A stretch of 64,000 bases of DNA from Epiperipatus broadwayi (GCA_028023455.1 JAQFVV010000071.1:5164650-5228649), one strand, 5' to 3'; shown: positions 1 through 11,368, counted from the stretch's first letter. A program made the numbers and translations. Notes: generated by a model from the sequence alone, not told the origin.

Positions 1-270
1 TTGAATAAATCTAAATTTGAATTTAAATTTGAATACATTGAATAGCTTATTACATAGTAATTAAACACTGATAAATCACATCATTATACACCACAAATAT
101 GATTTATTGAATATATTGACAGCATACTAGGCAGTAATAAAGCCCAATATTAAAAACTACTTTTTCTGTGAGTATATTTATTAATTACCGGATATTACGT
201 TGGCTCAGAAAAGTGAAAAATTAGTAATAGTTAAATTCAGCTAAAGTTGAAGTCAGAAGATATAAAAGTT

Positions 271-302
271 CTGAAGAAGATTGCTGGGCAATCGAAACTG
301 TA
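271..302 (+). ncRNA. Hammerhead-like core, repeat family C, solo copy
   Basis: The sequence reads CTGAAGA, one A, a 5-bp stem GATTG/CAATC around loop CTGGG, then GAAAC. This matches the hammerhead catalytic core CUGANGA-stem II-GAAA. The same motif occurs twice in a foldback element near 46.4 kb with stem GACTG/CAGTC, so the pairing is kept although the middle base pair differs. Stem I and stem III could not be folded convincingly, so self-cleavage is uncertain. It is probably the tail of a Penelope-like or related retroelement. Confidence 0.45.
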
Positions 303-1074
303 AACTGTAAAAGAGGGTAGTAAATAAAGCATTGTGTAACAGTAGAACAGTGCATGGATGATTTAGTATTATATGATAAATTCAGATTATTACATTTTAA
401 AACAGTCGATTATATATATGTTTTTTATCAACACATCATTACTATTCTTTTAGTGGTCTAGTATAAGCTTTAGTAATCAACTGTTAACAAAATTATAATA
501 ATTTATTAATTCTCATCTCCAAAACAAGTTTCTAGTTTTTATCTTTATCAGTGAGAATTTGGAATTAAAAACTAAAACCAATGCATGTATACATATTTAT
601 GTATGTTTTATGCTTTAGTTTTGTTATGAAAGAAAAAGTTTAATAACAATTACCGACAACTTGTCACCATTTAATATCTTTCATTTTGTTGACGTCTTTT
701 TGTAATGATTTGTTAAATAGTGTGGAAAAAGTCTTTTTTCCTACGACTCTTTACGTTATTATTTTATAATGTTCAGAGCATGATTTATTTCATTTTGGAA
801 AATCATAGCAATTATTTGAATGATATTTTGACAATTGGAGAATTTAATTTTCTAAATATTTTTCTTTTTGTTAGCGGTGGAAATTTGAAGGGGAAAACAT
901 ATATCAAAAATAAAACTTCGAAAGATTTATTAGAAAAGTGTGTTCTATTTATTTCTAAATTGTAAAATCTTGAGTGTTCGCCTAAAATAAATATTGCTGT
1001 AATCGATTAATTTTTATTATCGATAAATTATATGAATCATTCTTCTTTAAAAAAAATCTGGTGTGGTTTTTTTC
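303..1074. other. AT-rich stretch, nothing recognised
   Basis: Low-complexity A+T-rich DNA. The 81-codon frame at 720-965 has the hydrophobic, Ile/Phe/Leu/Asn-rich composition expected by chance in such DNA and shows no domain. Confidence 0.6.
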
Positions 1075-1160
1075 CCCCATATGTTATAGCATCGGCCGGG
1101 AGGCGAACCCGCACCGTCTGCAAACAACTGCTTGCTTGCAAGGCCCCGTACGCTGTGTTT
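1075..1160 (-). repeat. tRNA-derived SINE fragment (promoter B-box half)
   Basis: Read on the minus strand this holds GGGTTCGCCTCCCGGCC followed by GATGCTATAACATATG and a short A-run. The first part is a T-arm/B-box like that of tRNA. The same 3' half recurs at 1.3, 21.0, 33.8, 54.2 and 55.4 kb. The 5' half (A-box) is missing or scrambled here, with an inserted GCTTGCTTGCAAG-like palindrome. Confidence 0.7.
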
Positions 1161-1282
1161 TAATTCCCCAGAAATCGTTTATGAGAGCTATGTTAACAGT
1201 AAAGTAGATTAATGTATGTTTACTATTTGAACAAAACTTCATTCATATACATCTCTAATAATAATTAGAAGAATTTTTTTTC

Positions 1283-1385
1283 TCATGTGTCATAGCATCA
1301 GCCGGGAAGCGAACCCGCCAACCCGGGACAACTGCTTGTAAAGCTGCTGTCGCTGACCTTTCGACCACCAATGCTTTGACAAATA
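1283..1385 (-). repeat. tRNA-derived SINE, near full length
   Basis: The minus strand reads GCATTGGTGGTCGAAAGGTCAGC (A-box side), a CAGCTTTACAAGCAG-type anticodon arm, GGGTTCGCTTCCCGG (T arm with B-box) and GATGCTATGACACATG plus an A-run. Overall it resembles a tRNA-Gly-type head with almost no body. An extra segment lies between the anticodon and T arms compared with the better-folded copy at 45.7 kb, so this is a SINE and not a working tRNA. Confidence 0.75.
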
Positions 1386-1506
1386 ATTAGAAGAATTGTT
1401 ATATGTTAATATGTAGAATATGTAAATATTAAATTTAAACAGTAGTAATTTTTATATCTCTAAGATATCCATAAGTAAGTAATCAATAGACACCTAACCT
1501 GCCTGT

Positions 1507-1770
1507 TTTGGTGGAGGGTTAGCGTTTTCAGACTCTGGAATGTAAAGTACTTGAATTGATTCCATTTCTGGCATATCCCAGTGCTTAAATTTCATACGAA
1601 CTTCTGAGTAATAAAACCATTTGATTATTTTTGCCCTGCAGAATTTTGTGAAGGGTTAGATTATTCGGACTCTAGATCCTAAGGTCCTCAGATCAATTCC
1701 TGTTTTGTCACTTCCAGTGTTTGAACAACTTATAACCTCCTGAGCAATCAAATCATTTGATTATTTTTTT
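1507..1770 (+). repeat. Two diverged tandem copies of a ~130-bp repeat
   Basis: Copies at about 1,507-1,628 and 1,629-1,770 each hold GGGTTAG, a GACTCT(G/A)GA segment, an AATTGATTCC or CAATTCC B-box-like stretch, and end in ACCATTTGATTATTTTT or a close variant. The GGTTAG and AATTCC parts look like a degenerate tRNA-type A and B box, so a tRNA-derived SINE dimer is possible but not proven. Confidence 0.45.
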
Positions 1771-2039
1771 AAAGAACATATTAGGTGATATATTTGTTTA
1801 TACTTTTGTCCAAAAGTCTATTATCTTCTTTACCTGAATTATATGAATAAAAAAGCAAGATATACTTATGAAAGTTGCTGTATGCAGATGGAATATCATT
1901 ATTCTGAATATCTATAGTTCATAAACTTCCATTATCCAAACTAAATTTAAAAGATGATCTTTGATCTTGTACAGTATATAACCCACTTTTTGAACCTATT
2001 CGTGGATCAAGTCCAAATACATTATTAAGTTAATATAAT

Positions 2040-2535
2040 ATGTGTTGGTCTATCTCTATAATTTAATATTGAATATTGAATGTTTTTTTTTAAAAAAATA
2101 AACTTTATTTCAATTTTTCAAATACATTCAGTCATTAGTAATATCACACAGGTTGTGATCAAACAAACTTTTGAAGTATTCTCTCTTCGTCCATTATTAC
2201 TGGCTTGAACAATGACAGTACTAACATGGGAATTAAACCTGGATCTTTAGGTTCATGAATATTAAAATTTAGGATGACATCCTAACCAATTGAGCATACA
2301 TGAATCTAATGATCTTAGCTCGATTCTCATGCTAGGACTGTCTCTGATCAGGCCGTCACCTGAAGAAGATGGGAGAACAATGCTAATCACAACATTGTGT
2401 TTTATATTAGTATGTGTGATATTACTAACAGATAAAATGTCTTTGAAAAGTTTAAATAAAGTTTGTATTTTTTAAGATCATTCAACATTTAATATTAGTT
2501 GAGGAAAATATTCCAATATATAATTACTGTTAAAA
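2040..2535. mobile_element. Non-autonomous TIR element, family G (short form)
   Basis: The ends are imperfect inverted repeats: AATATTGAATGTTT near 2,068 against AACATTTAATATTAG near 2,485, and AAACTTTATTTC near 2,100 against AATAAAGTTTG near 2,455. The centre holds one copy of a unit with ACAGTACTAACATGG and ATCTTTAGGTTCATGAAT, which occurs four times in the related element at 14.5-15.1 kb. There is no coding sequence. The 61-codon frame at 2,290 runs through the TIR and is not a gene. Confidence 0.55.
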
Positions 2536-2787
2536 TGCCAGCATCAGAAACTATCAGACAAACAATATTAAAATAATTCACAAGTTGAATTCTCAAAGAA
2601 TCATTGTCAATGAACTTATAAATAATACTCATCATTTTGTTAAACGGTGCCAATCTGTTTTGTGAATTTTGTTATTAATATTTTTAGACTTGTTTCTTCT
2701 ATGAATAGGTTTATATTTTTAATATTATATATTTGATAAGTTGTAAAATTACTGACATGCTTACTAAAATCATTAAAACATACTTTA

Positions 2788-3314
2788 TAAACAAGGCAAA
2801 ACTCTCCATACAGTAGTGTCACCCTGTGCCAACCAGAGTAATCAATGGATTCCAGAAGGCTTGTGCATAAAACCCCTATCTAATGTCTACTCATCCAATA
2901 TCCCCAGACTAGTTTCTGGTTTGTGGCCTTCGTCATTGAGGAGCTTTGGATCTGAGAACACTGCACCTAGATCTTAGGATCTAATGCAACCCTCCAGCAA
3001 CCACCTTTGATCTCTACTTAACTATAAAACTATGAGAATGAAATTGAAAACACAAAAATATTTTCAATCTAAACTCAATAGCTTATATAGTCATATGGGT
3101 CTGAACTCAGTTCAGCACCCATACATTTTGGTGTCTTTGGCTCTTTAACAACCATAGCCACCACTATCCTATTAGGCAAGATTTGTGTTAAACCATTAAG
3201 CATCACACGATCACCATCTCTTATACTAGCACTACTGTATGGAAATTTTTGTCTTGTTTATAAACAATTATGTACTAGTATAAGAGATGGTGATCATGTG
3301 ATGCTTAATGATTT
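2788..3314 (-). mobile_element. Family A hammerhead-bearing repeat, copy A1, with 13-bp TSD
   Basis: One near-complete unit lies in minus orientation (about 2,790-3,215) and is joined to a partial inverted copy (about 3,216-3,314). The outer arm GCAAAACTCTCCATACAGTA is matched by its inverse, CACTACTGTATGGAAATT-like sequence. The element is flanked by the identical 13-mer AAAACATACTTTA (2,775-2,787 and 3,315-3,327), a probable target-site duplication. Its hammerhead core (2,902-2,943, minus) is damaged: CUGAUGA has become AUGACGA. Confidence 0.8.
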
Positions 3315-3854
3315 AAAACATACTTTACATACTTATTTACAAACAAATATTTAAAAAAAAAATCATTAAATACTTATAAATTAATAAGCCTAATTGCAGA
3401 GAGTTGCCTTTTTTCTATTTTAGTTGATTTGAGTTTACTATGAGGGAATAAAATTTCTATTCCTGAAATATGCAAAATTCACATTCTAAAAAAGTTTTTG
3501 AACCAGATACTTTGGATTCATTATGTTTCATCTGTATAAGTAACATTAATGGTAAAGTAATTATAGGCTCAATGCCATTGAAATTAAGATATATCTTTCA
3601 TCAATAGTGCAAGCTGTACCAAATTGTAATTGTCTTTTTATTGACCCCAATTTGACAAACTGAAAGTAACTAGTCTAGTTTTACTACTTGTAAACCATTA
3701 AAAATGGAATAACTGAATGTTTCTATGGTTTATATATAAATAAGTATCATAGTTTCAAATAATTCAAAATTTAAATAATATGTGTATCTGGATTAGTATG
3801 GATTTATTATGATGTAAATGAAGTTAAGCATGAGGTTATTTCTATGTACATAAA

Positions 3855-4292
3855 CTAGTAACATGAATTTGTTAGGTCACAACACCAGAGTGTTTCTTGT
3901 CCAATTATTTAAAAATTTGTCGTGAAATATCAAATACACGGTGGCATAAAATTATATTATAAAAAAAATATTAAATATCTAATAAACATTAATTTATTAA
4001 TATAATAACAACATATTTCAACATCCATAATTACTGTCCATTGTAATTTTCGAATTGATGCCAATTTGTGAATTTTATCACTTGTATAAGTGAAAACTAC
4101 AATGGGCAGTAATTATGAATGTTGGTAGGATAAATATGTTGTTATTATTTTAATAAATTATTTTTTATCAAATATTTAATTATTTTTATAATATAATTTT
4201 ATGCCACCATGTATTTGATATTTCATGACAAATTTTTAAATAATTCGACAAGAAACACTCTGGTGTCATGACCTGGAAAATTCATGTTTACC
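3855..4292. mobile_element. Foldback element, ~200-bp arms
   Basis: The left arm, from AACATGAATTTG through CACCAGAGTGTTTCTTGT to CATAATTACTGTCCATTGTA, is matched in inverse order on the right by TACAATGGGCAGTAATTATG, ACAAGAAACACTCTGGTG and AAATTCATGTTT. The centre is near 4,075. There is no ORF. The size and structure suit a MITE or foldback transposon. A family cannot be named. Confidence 0.75.
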
Positions 4293-5234
4293 CTAGAAAT
4301 GTATGTGTTTTAGCAGTGATGTTGCCAGGAAACCATCGCTCACAACTAATAACCTCAAGCCTAAACCACTTTTTTATTCTAGTGTCTCCAATAACAGCTT
4401 TTTTTTCTTGAGTTAAATTAAAAATAAAAAGATCCTCTTTTATTTCTAATCCAAGTTGTTATAAGTGTTTAAACTCAGACAACTATTTTTACAAGCATGA
4501 GGACTAGAGTATAGTATTAATTAAATTTTTATTAGATTACTAAGAGACTATATTATTTCTTGTTGAATAGAAAGGTCTTTGTACTGCCATTTCCATGGCA
4601 CAGATTTAAATCTAAATGGAAAGATTTGGTAATTTTTAAGTGCAAACAGGTTTTAGCATTTTTTAAATTTAAGTAGCCTGCCTATAGATAAAGTAGCTAG
4701 CCATTCCACATTGTCTGGTAGCTATTCTTGGCTAGAAAATAAAACACTTTGACCAATTGACATTTTTAAAGTATGATGATACATGATTTCATTTTCACTA
4801 CCCTTATTAGAAGACTTGTGGACAGAACTTTGCCATGTTGTGAGTTATTTAATGGTTGTTTTATCTGCATAGTATACTATATCAATTTATTTTTATGTAT
4901 ATGTGTTATAAATGAAAATAAAGATATATACATATGCATGTGTACACTTATTAATTTGCTGTAATATCAACTTTTCATGTGTCATCTAGAGAATTGTGTA
5001 ATTTTGATATGTCACCATATTAATAAAAACAAATTTGGCATTATACATGTTTAGGGCTTCATTCTCGATGAATGAAAAAGAGCTTTATACAGTTTCTTCT
5101 TGTGCATTGATATTAACCTATGGAAGATAAGGACTCATTAAATGTACTACTAATTTAAACATACAAGCTTTACCATTACATTGAACATACAAGTGATATT
5201 TAAATAAAGTTAGCATTGTTATTTTGTTGATTAG
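4293..5234. other. AT-rich stretch, nothing recognised
   Basis: No coding pattern, repeat pair or RNA signature could be supported here. The short frame at 4,773-4,964 is hydrophobic and shows no domain. Confidence 0.5.
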
Positions 5235-5239
5235 TCATG

Positions 5240-5290
5240 TCTGGGTCTGATGAGAATAGAGCTCAAAACATGTCAACTGGGTTTGGTCAA
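5240..5290 (+). ncRNA. Degenerate hammerhead-like motif (F)
   Basis: GGGTCTGATGAG is followed by a short AATAGAG segment, then CTCAAAACATGTC. The spacing fits CUGAUGA-stem II-GAAA with G12 changed to A. ACATGT could form a palindromic stem III followed by C. Stem I is not convincing. It is probably a retroelement 3'-end relic. Confidence 0.3.
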
Positions 5291-5399
5291 TTTTTTTATT
5301 AATGTGATAACATAAAAGATTACAAAATACTCCAGAAGGCTTATAAAGAATATCATTTCAAACCATCATATATTTGTAGCATCATTAAATTATGTTTAT

Positions 5400-5625
5400 A
5401 TATATAAAAATGTAATGGTAAATACAATATTATAGATTAAATTCTTTTGTTACGCTTTTGATTATGTGGTAATCCTCATCAGTTTAAATTCTTTTGTATT
5501 GCTTTTGATTACGTGGTAATCCTTGTCAGTTAATGCTGACAAGGATTACCATGTAATCGAAAGCAATACAAAAGAATTTAAACTATAATATTGTATTTAC
5601 CATTAAAATTTATATATATATATAT
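5400..5625. mobile_element. Foldback element D with three hammerhead-like cores
   Basis: The arms pair outward from about 5,532 through TACAATATTATAG (left) and CTATAATATTGTA (right). Inside are three versions of CTGA(T/C)(G/A)A, GGATTAC, a loop, GTAATC and (G/A)AAAGC: two on the minus strand (5,453-5,482 and 5,501-5,529, tandem at 48 bp) and one on the plus strand (5,536-5,564). Each copy has lost a different core base: one has AAAA for GAAA, others have CTGACAA. No complete stem III could be assigned. Confidence 0.55.
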
Positions 5626-6017
5626 AATATTTTATAACGGGTATTGTATTTTACATTTATATATATACATTAAATTAAACAGTTAAATGTACAGATGCAA
5701 ACAAAGAATTGAAATTACCTTTCCTCAAAACTATAAATTAAAAATCCTGTAAATACTGAACAAAGAATCATGAATATAGTTAATCCACCTTTTCTTGAAG
5801 CTCTGATGTTTATAAGTATACATCTAGCAACATTGTCTATAATTTATAAAGAAATTAATATATAGAGTTAAGTGGAATTTAGCACTAAATAGTTATTAAA
5901 TTTATAATCAATTATATAAGACTCAAGACAGAATCTCTCTTTTAATATCTTGATTATAATAAGTAAGATTTAATATGTAAACATTAAATTAAACATAGTT
6001 CAATGTCTATATATATA

Positions 6018-6230
6018 TATGAAAAACAAAAAAAACACAAGTTAAAACTGGCTAACGCTTGTATTTATGACAATAGATGGCATTCTACCAAAAACACCAT
6101 CAAGTGTAAGTTTGCTCTGACGTTTATGTAAACAAACTTATGCTTGATGGTGTTTTTGGTAGAATGCCATCTATTGTCATAAATACAAGCGTTAGCAAGT
6201 TTTAACTTGTGTTTTTTTTTGTTTTTCATA
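6018..6230. mobile_element. Foldback element, ~95-bp arms, near-perfect
   Basis: The left arm holds GCTAACGCTTGTATTTATGA and CATTCTACCAAAAACACCAT. The right arm repeats both in inverse order and ends in CTTGTG, a T-run and GTTTTTCA. The spacer is GTTTGCTCTGACGTTTATGT. A partial third copy (TTGCTCTGATGTTTATG to CTATTGTCATATAT) sits in plus orientation at 6,515-6,580, so this is a repeated element. Confidence 0.75.
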
Positions 6231-6584
6231 AATGTACCTTTGAGGTCTTTCTTGCAATGATATATATTGCAGAGGCTTCTACTATGTGGTGATGCTGAAC
6301 TGATATCAGACCCATATAGCTATCTGGCTTGCTATGCTGAGTTTGAAGATATTACTTGACTAAAAGTTTCACGCTTGCAAGCTGAAAAGAAACTGTTTCA
6401 TAAATGCTCAGAGTTTGTGTTTAGATCTATTTTCTTATTCCTGTCCTTCACTGACGATAGCAAATAGCTTGAAATCATAATCTGAAGGTGGAACTAAAGT
6501 TAGAGATAGTGAATGCTTGCTCTGATGTTTATGTAAACAAACTTATGCTTGACGATGTTTTTGGTAGAACGCCATCTATTGTCA

Positions 6585-9500
6585 TATATATATATATTGT
6601 AATGGATACATAGTTCCATACATAACTTTACTAGTTAAACACCGCTAGATAATAAATCTAGATTTCTTCCTATAACAAATTGTAATTTAATACTGTTATC
6701 TAATATAAGAAAATCCCAAGGAAAGATGTTAAATTTACTAGTAAAGTCACAATTGCAAACAAATATTGGGAAGTTATAAATTATAAAGTAAAACTCTTCT
6801 AATTAAGAATAAATCTTGAAGTATAAAACAAATTTACCCAGCATGAGTTATATTTGGAAATCCATTAATTTGGCATATCAAAAATCTATACTTTATAATT
6901 CAAGTAATAGTGAATAATGAAAGAAACAAAATAATTTATTTAAAAATAAAATAACAATAATGTCATTGTAATAATTACTAATATCTAAATTAATAAATTA
7001 AAATCAACAAACACATGTATGATCAGCAATCTGAGACATTGCCAAAACAAACCAAGCTATTTTTAATCTTAGTACCTAGTAACAAGTAACCTATACACTG
7101 AAGGCTATAATGGGTGAAATGCCTGTTTGATATAAGCTTAACTCTCTACTATAATACTTTAAGTGACAGAATAGGAACAACAATTACTCTTAAAATTTTA
7201 TATATAAAATATTTTAAAGATTAATTCATCATTATAGCCATATTATCTATACAGATATAAACATTACTATACTTAAAAAAATATTCACTACCAAAATGAA
7301 ATCATTATAAAATGAAGCCATAGGAATTTATAACTGGAACTAACCAATAATAACAAGCTAAACATATCAATAATATCTCAGTAGCCACTACAAACAGTAT
7401 CAGTCAAATCTCATATATATAAAATAAATATTCATTACTATTTAAACAATCATTACTTAAAATTATAAATACCATTACATGACACAGATTAAGTATTGAA
7501 TTGTGATATCTATATAATAAAATAAATTATTGTTTATTACATCTGTATTATTTTTGAACATTATATTTAAAACATTTTGAAAATATTACTTACATGTAGC
7601 TTTGATAATTATACACATAGTGATCAATACAATATTTAAGAATTGACAATTTATAAATAATTAATATTCATATAAGATTATGTGAAAAACAATTTATTAT
7701 GAATTAAAAAAATATTAAATAAAGATTTGTAAACCGTTTTGTAATTTTACTTATTTATCAATAGAAAATGTTAATGTTATCCAAATTAAAGCTAAAGCCG
7801 ATGATCTTTCTTTCATAATGGCACTTCATTTGAAATATAGAAGATAGAGCTAAATGAAGATATAGAATAAATCATGACTTTTGCAGCAGTTGATGATTAG
7901 GAAGTAGTGTTATTTATGATAAATGAAAACATGAAGAAATGGATTATTCATTTGAGTCTTGGTTCCCAAATTCTTGGGACAAAAGCTATTTATTTATAGG
8001 TTCATTTTGAGAGTTTTAAAATTCAATGCTTTTTTTAATTCAATAGTCAATGATTCTGTTTACATGATCCAGTTTTCTTGATAAGAAATTATTCTTAGCT
8101 ATTTGCCAATATAACATAAATAATGCTTCAATCTATTTAAAAGTATATTTAAAACAAATAATTGCCAATCTTTAAAATTAATATTTTTAAACTAAACAAT
8201 TTAATTTTTTTTAAAATTATTATTTAATAAAATCAATTTTTATTTCTAAAGAGTATATAAAGTCTTCAAATAATAATAATAATAACACAATATTTTAAAA
8301 TATTAATATCACATTTCTAAATTAAAACATTTCTTTCTATACATTAATATATTCTAAAGGAATATATTATTTCAATATAGAAACGAATTAACAAATGTTG
8401 ATAAAGACATATTCATAACAACAGAGATCCATAAATAGGTGAATTCAATCTATTCTGATCTTTTGTTAAATATTTAGAAAACTTTTAATTCATAGCCTGG
8501 GAAAAGGTGATTTAGTCATTTTGTTTTTATATATGAGTTTGCTGAATGAAAAAAACTTAAACATTAATGTTTTAATCTTCCTATTTTTATTACATCAAAT
8601 GATTTATTTTGAATTATTAAAATCCTACTTTTGTGTCAAATTTAATAATAAAAGTGCCTCAAATTTGTAATCTCTGTGATAAAATATAAAGAAGCCTTTA
8701 ATATGTGACTACAGACCAGTTGGTGTTAAGATATTTTTTTCTAATTTTATACATTTTACATTTTTTAAAAATATTTTATTATATAAAATCAGTTATACTT
8801 GGTGGCATTTATTATGTTAGTTATTAATGCATTAGCCATCTTGCATTACGTTAACATTTTAAAAGATTTCTTTGTTCTCAATAGACTTTCAATTTTCATT
8901 TTAATATTAAACCATTATTATTTATCAGACTATAATAAATTTGACCTCATTGGATAGATATTTTTGTTTAGAAATTAAATAAAAAATTTTAAAAAAATCA
9001 TATTTGATTTTCAGATTTATTTTCAAATTTAGATTTTAATCAAAACAAAATGCTGTCACATCATCAAATTTTAGGTGGAGCAGATTCAATTTGCAAAATG
9101 AACAAAATATTCTTTGTTTGATGATTGTTTTAAAAATCTGAACAAATTATTTATAATATTTAATGCTAAATATTATAACAGTCTGTTGAGTGACATCATT
9201 TCTAGACAGTTTTATTTCCTATGACTGTAATCTCTATGGTAGGAGAATATATATATTTTATATTTAAAAATAAAACATTTTTGTAAAAAATAAATATGTA
9301 ATAATATATTTTTTGATTTCTATTAATTATTACGCAATTACAATACAAAAATAATCATCAACTTTCCAAAAAATCAAGTTTTTAGACCATCATAATATAT
9401 TCTCAGTGTAATCTCACAATGTTTGAGATTGCCTAATATTCAAAGACTAGGCATCAACATGTGGCTTCAGATACTTTGAAATTTCCACTTATTTGATTAT

Positions 9501-9639
9501 CTGTATGTCTTTTGAATTTTCTTGAAATTAAAATATTACAAAAAAAACTATATGTGAATTTTACAGCTATAAAAAAATGGTAACAAAATTTCTTAGTAGA
9601 GGATGACATGGGTCCATCATTTGAATAAATGGGTTGGTT
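6585..9639. other. 3 kb AT-rich stretch, nothing recognised
   Basis: Very A+T-rich, with frequent stops in all frames. TATATATTGTAATGG just before this stretch (near 6,590) also occurs near 23,320, and a similar AATGTAATGGTAAATAC near 5,410. I see no gene, RNA or clear repeat boundary. Confidence 0.5.
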
Positions 9640-9880
9640 AATATATCAGGGGGCACCAAAAATAATCAGGATTTTGTAAACAAGTGTATATTTTTAGATG
9701 TGTACAAATAAAATTTCTTTCAAACTACTGTCCATTTGATGCAATGCACCAATACTCTTGATGTATTTTCCATGTTTCAAAGTAGTTCTGAAATTTTTGC
9801 AAAGAGATGCCTTTTAACACTTCCATAGTTTTCTTCTCCATCATTTCCAAATACATAAAACTTTTTGAGGCATTTGTTTT
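9640..9880 (-). pseudogene. mariner-like transposase C-terminus plus terminal repeat
   Basis: Read on the minus strand with frameshifts, the segment gives pieces resembling FQNYFETWK and CIASNGQYFE. These match the end of mariner-family transposases (an F..CF.KWKKR..KCI...G.YFE pattern, from family knowledge). It is followed by a possible terminal inverted repeat, AAAATCCTGATTATTTTTGG and TGCCCCC. The DDD catalytic part is absent because the copy is cut off at 9,881 by family A copy A2. It cannot make active transposase. Confidence 0.6.
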
Positions 9881-9881
9881 G

Positions 9882-10250
9882 TATTGCAAAACTATCCATA
9901 CAGTAGTGCCACTCAGTGCAAGCCAGAATAATCAATGGATGTCAAAAGGCTTGTGCATAAAAAAATCACTATCTAGTGGCTACTAATCCAATAACCCCAG
10001 ACTAGTTTCTAGCTTGTGGCTTTCATCAGTGAGAAGCCTTGGATCTGAGAGGACTGCACAAGCTAGAAACTAGTCTGGGGATATTGGATGAGTAGGCAAT
10101 AGATAAGGATTTTTTATGCACAAGCCTTCTGAAATCCATTGATTACTCTTGCTTGCACTGAGTGGCTACTATATGGAGAATTTTTCCTGTTTTAACAACA
10201 GTTATAAGCAAGCATAAGAAATAGTGATCATGTGATGTTTAGTGGTATAA
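9882..10250. mobile_element. Family A, copy A2 (head-to-head foldback)
   Basis: The left minus-oriented part starts GCAAAACTATCCATACAGTA. The right plus-oriented part ends with the family's usual GTGATCATGTGATGTTTAGT. The two halves pair around about 10,060. Only the left half keeps a full hammerhead (9,995-10,033). The right half retains GAAAC and the stem III/I side but lost CUGAUGA at the junction. It lies between a truncated mariner and an RTE relic. Confidence 0.8.
9995..10033 (-). ncRNA. Type I hammerhead ribozyme candidate, family A, core intact
   Basis: The minus strand folds as stem I UCUCA with UGGGG (two G-U pairs); core CUGAUGA; an unpaired or mismatched A either side of stem II AGC/GCU with loop CACAA; GAAA; a tiny stem III A-C-U/A-G-U; then C17 as the cleavage nucleotide. 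All conserved core bases are present. Other family A copies have GGC/GCC in stem II, a compensatory change. Stem III is almost without a loop, as in the weak-stem-III hammerheads known from animal satellites and Penelope-like elements, which tend to act as dimers. Confidence 0.65.
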
Positions 10251-10280
10251 CAGTGATTATATTGTATGATGATATTAAAA

Positions 10281-11130
10281 AGATTAACTTTGAGAAAGAT
10301 ATAGGATAAGGTGAGTCCATAACTCCAAAACGTTTTACAGCAATTTTCCATGAAGTATTTTGAGGATTAAAATAGAAGATGAATGAAGTAAAACTAAATG
10401 ATTATTTAAATCATCTATCTAGATTTTGCATAGGTTGCGGTTGTTTTTGATACAATTCTTCAGAGATTTCCAAGAGTTATTAGGTGAAAATAAAATAGTA
10501 CAAATAAAGGCAAATTCTAAAAAGACCAAAGTAAGTTCCAATGGATTTTTTCAATAGAAGAAAATAAAAATTAATAAACAGTAATTACAAGAAGTTAGCA
10601 ACCATGAATACCTTGTTCAGATTATTAACATAGATGTAATTGTAATGGATGAAATTAATCATAGAATTAAAATTTAGATGCAATGATTTTGATAGAAGTA
10701 ACTAAATAGTAAAAGAAATATGTATATATGTGTGCATTTGAAATTTTTTAAAATATGTATGTTATTAGTTTTTACCTATGGATGTAAGACTTGGACACTT
10801 AAAAGAAAAGCAATACAGAGATTTAGATCACTCAATGAAGTATGGAATGATGTATGTTAGGAGTAACAAGAAAAAATTGAAAATAAAATGCATGGTGAGA
10901 GAACAAACAGGTATTTCTGATATTGAAAGAATTAAAAGACTAAATATATATTTAAAAAAGATAATAACACATATGGGCAGTTGAAGTTTGAAATTGGATC
11001 CCAAGATACTAGGAAAGATGTAAAGAAAAAGCACATGTGCGATTGATAAATGAATAAAAAAAGCTTGCTAATATGATGTGGAAAAGATGCTATATTGGAA
11101 AAACAAGTAAAGTTGAAGAGATCTTACTAT
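10281..11130 (+). pseudogene. RTE-type retrotransposon relic: RT domain to C-terminus
   Basis: Three-frame reading recovers, in order, a GESITPKRFTAIFHEVF-like piece (RT motif near G-RQGD-SP-LF), a YLNHL-RF piece where FADD is normally found, MDEINHRIK (the YLG-I-DGN-EI-RI segment), LVFTYGCKTWTLKRKA (the VLTYG-ETW motif) and a degraded C-terminal tail. These are the landmarks of RTE-clade endonuclease-reverse transcriptases. Many stops and frameshifts make it non-functional. The endonuclease end is absent. Confidence 0.75.
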
Positions 11131-11165
11131 AGTAAATTGATAGTAGTTGAAAAAATGTAATACTT

Positions 11166-11355
11166 ATTAACAGGCAAAACTCTCCATACAGTAGTGCCAC
11201 TCTGTGCCAACCAGAGTAATCAATGGATGCCTTTTGGCATCCATTGATTATTCTGGTTGGCACAGGGTGGCACTACTGTATGGAGAGTTTTGTCTGTTTA
11301 ATAACAGTTATGTGCTAGTATAAGAGATGGTGATCATGTGATTGTTTAGTGGTTT
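11166..11355. mobile_element. Family A, copy A3: minimal hairpin with 13-bp TSD
   Basis: Two ~85-bp inverted arms (ACAGGCAAAACTCTCCATAC and inverse) meet at about 11,233 with almost no spacer. The plus arm continues to the family's GATCATGTGATTG end. The identical 13-mer AAATGTAATACTT flanks it (11,153-11,165 and 11,356-11,368), which shows that even this hairpin-only form was inserted as a unit. The hammerhead part is not included. Confidence 0.8.
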
Positions 11356-11368
11356 AAATGTAATACTT

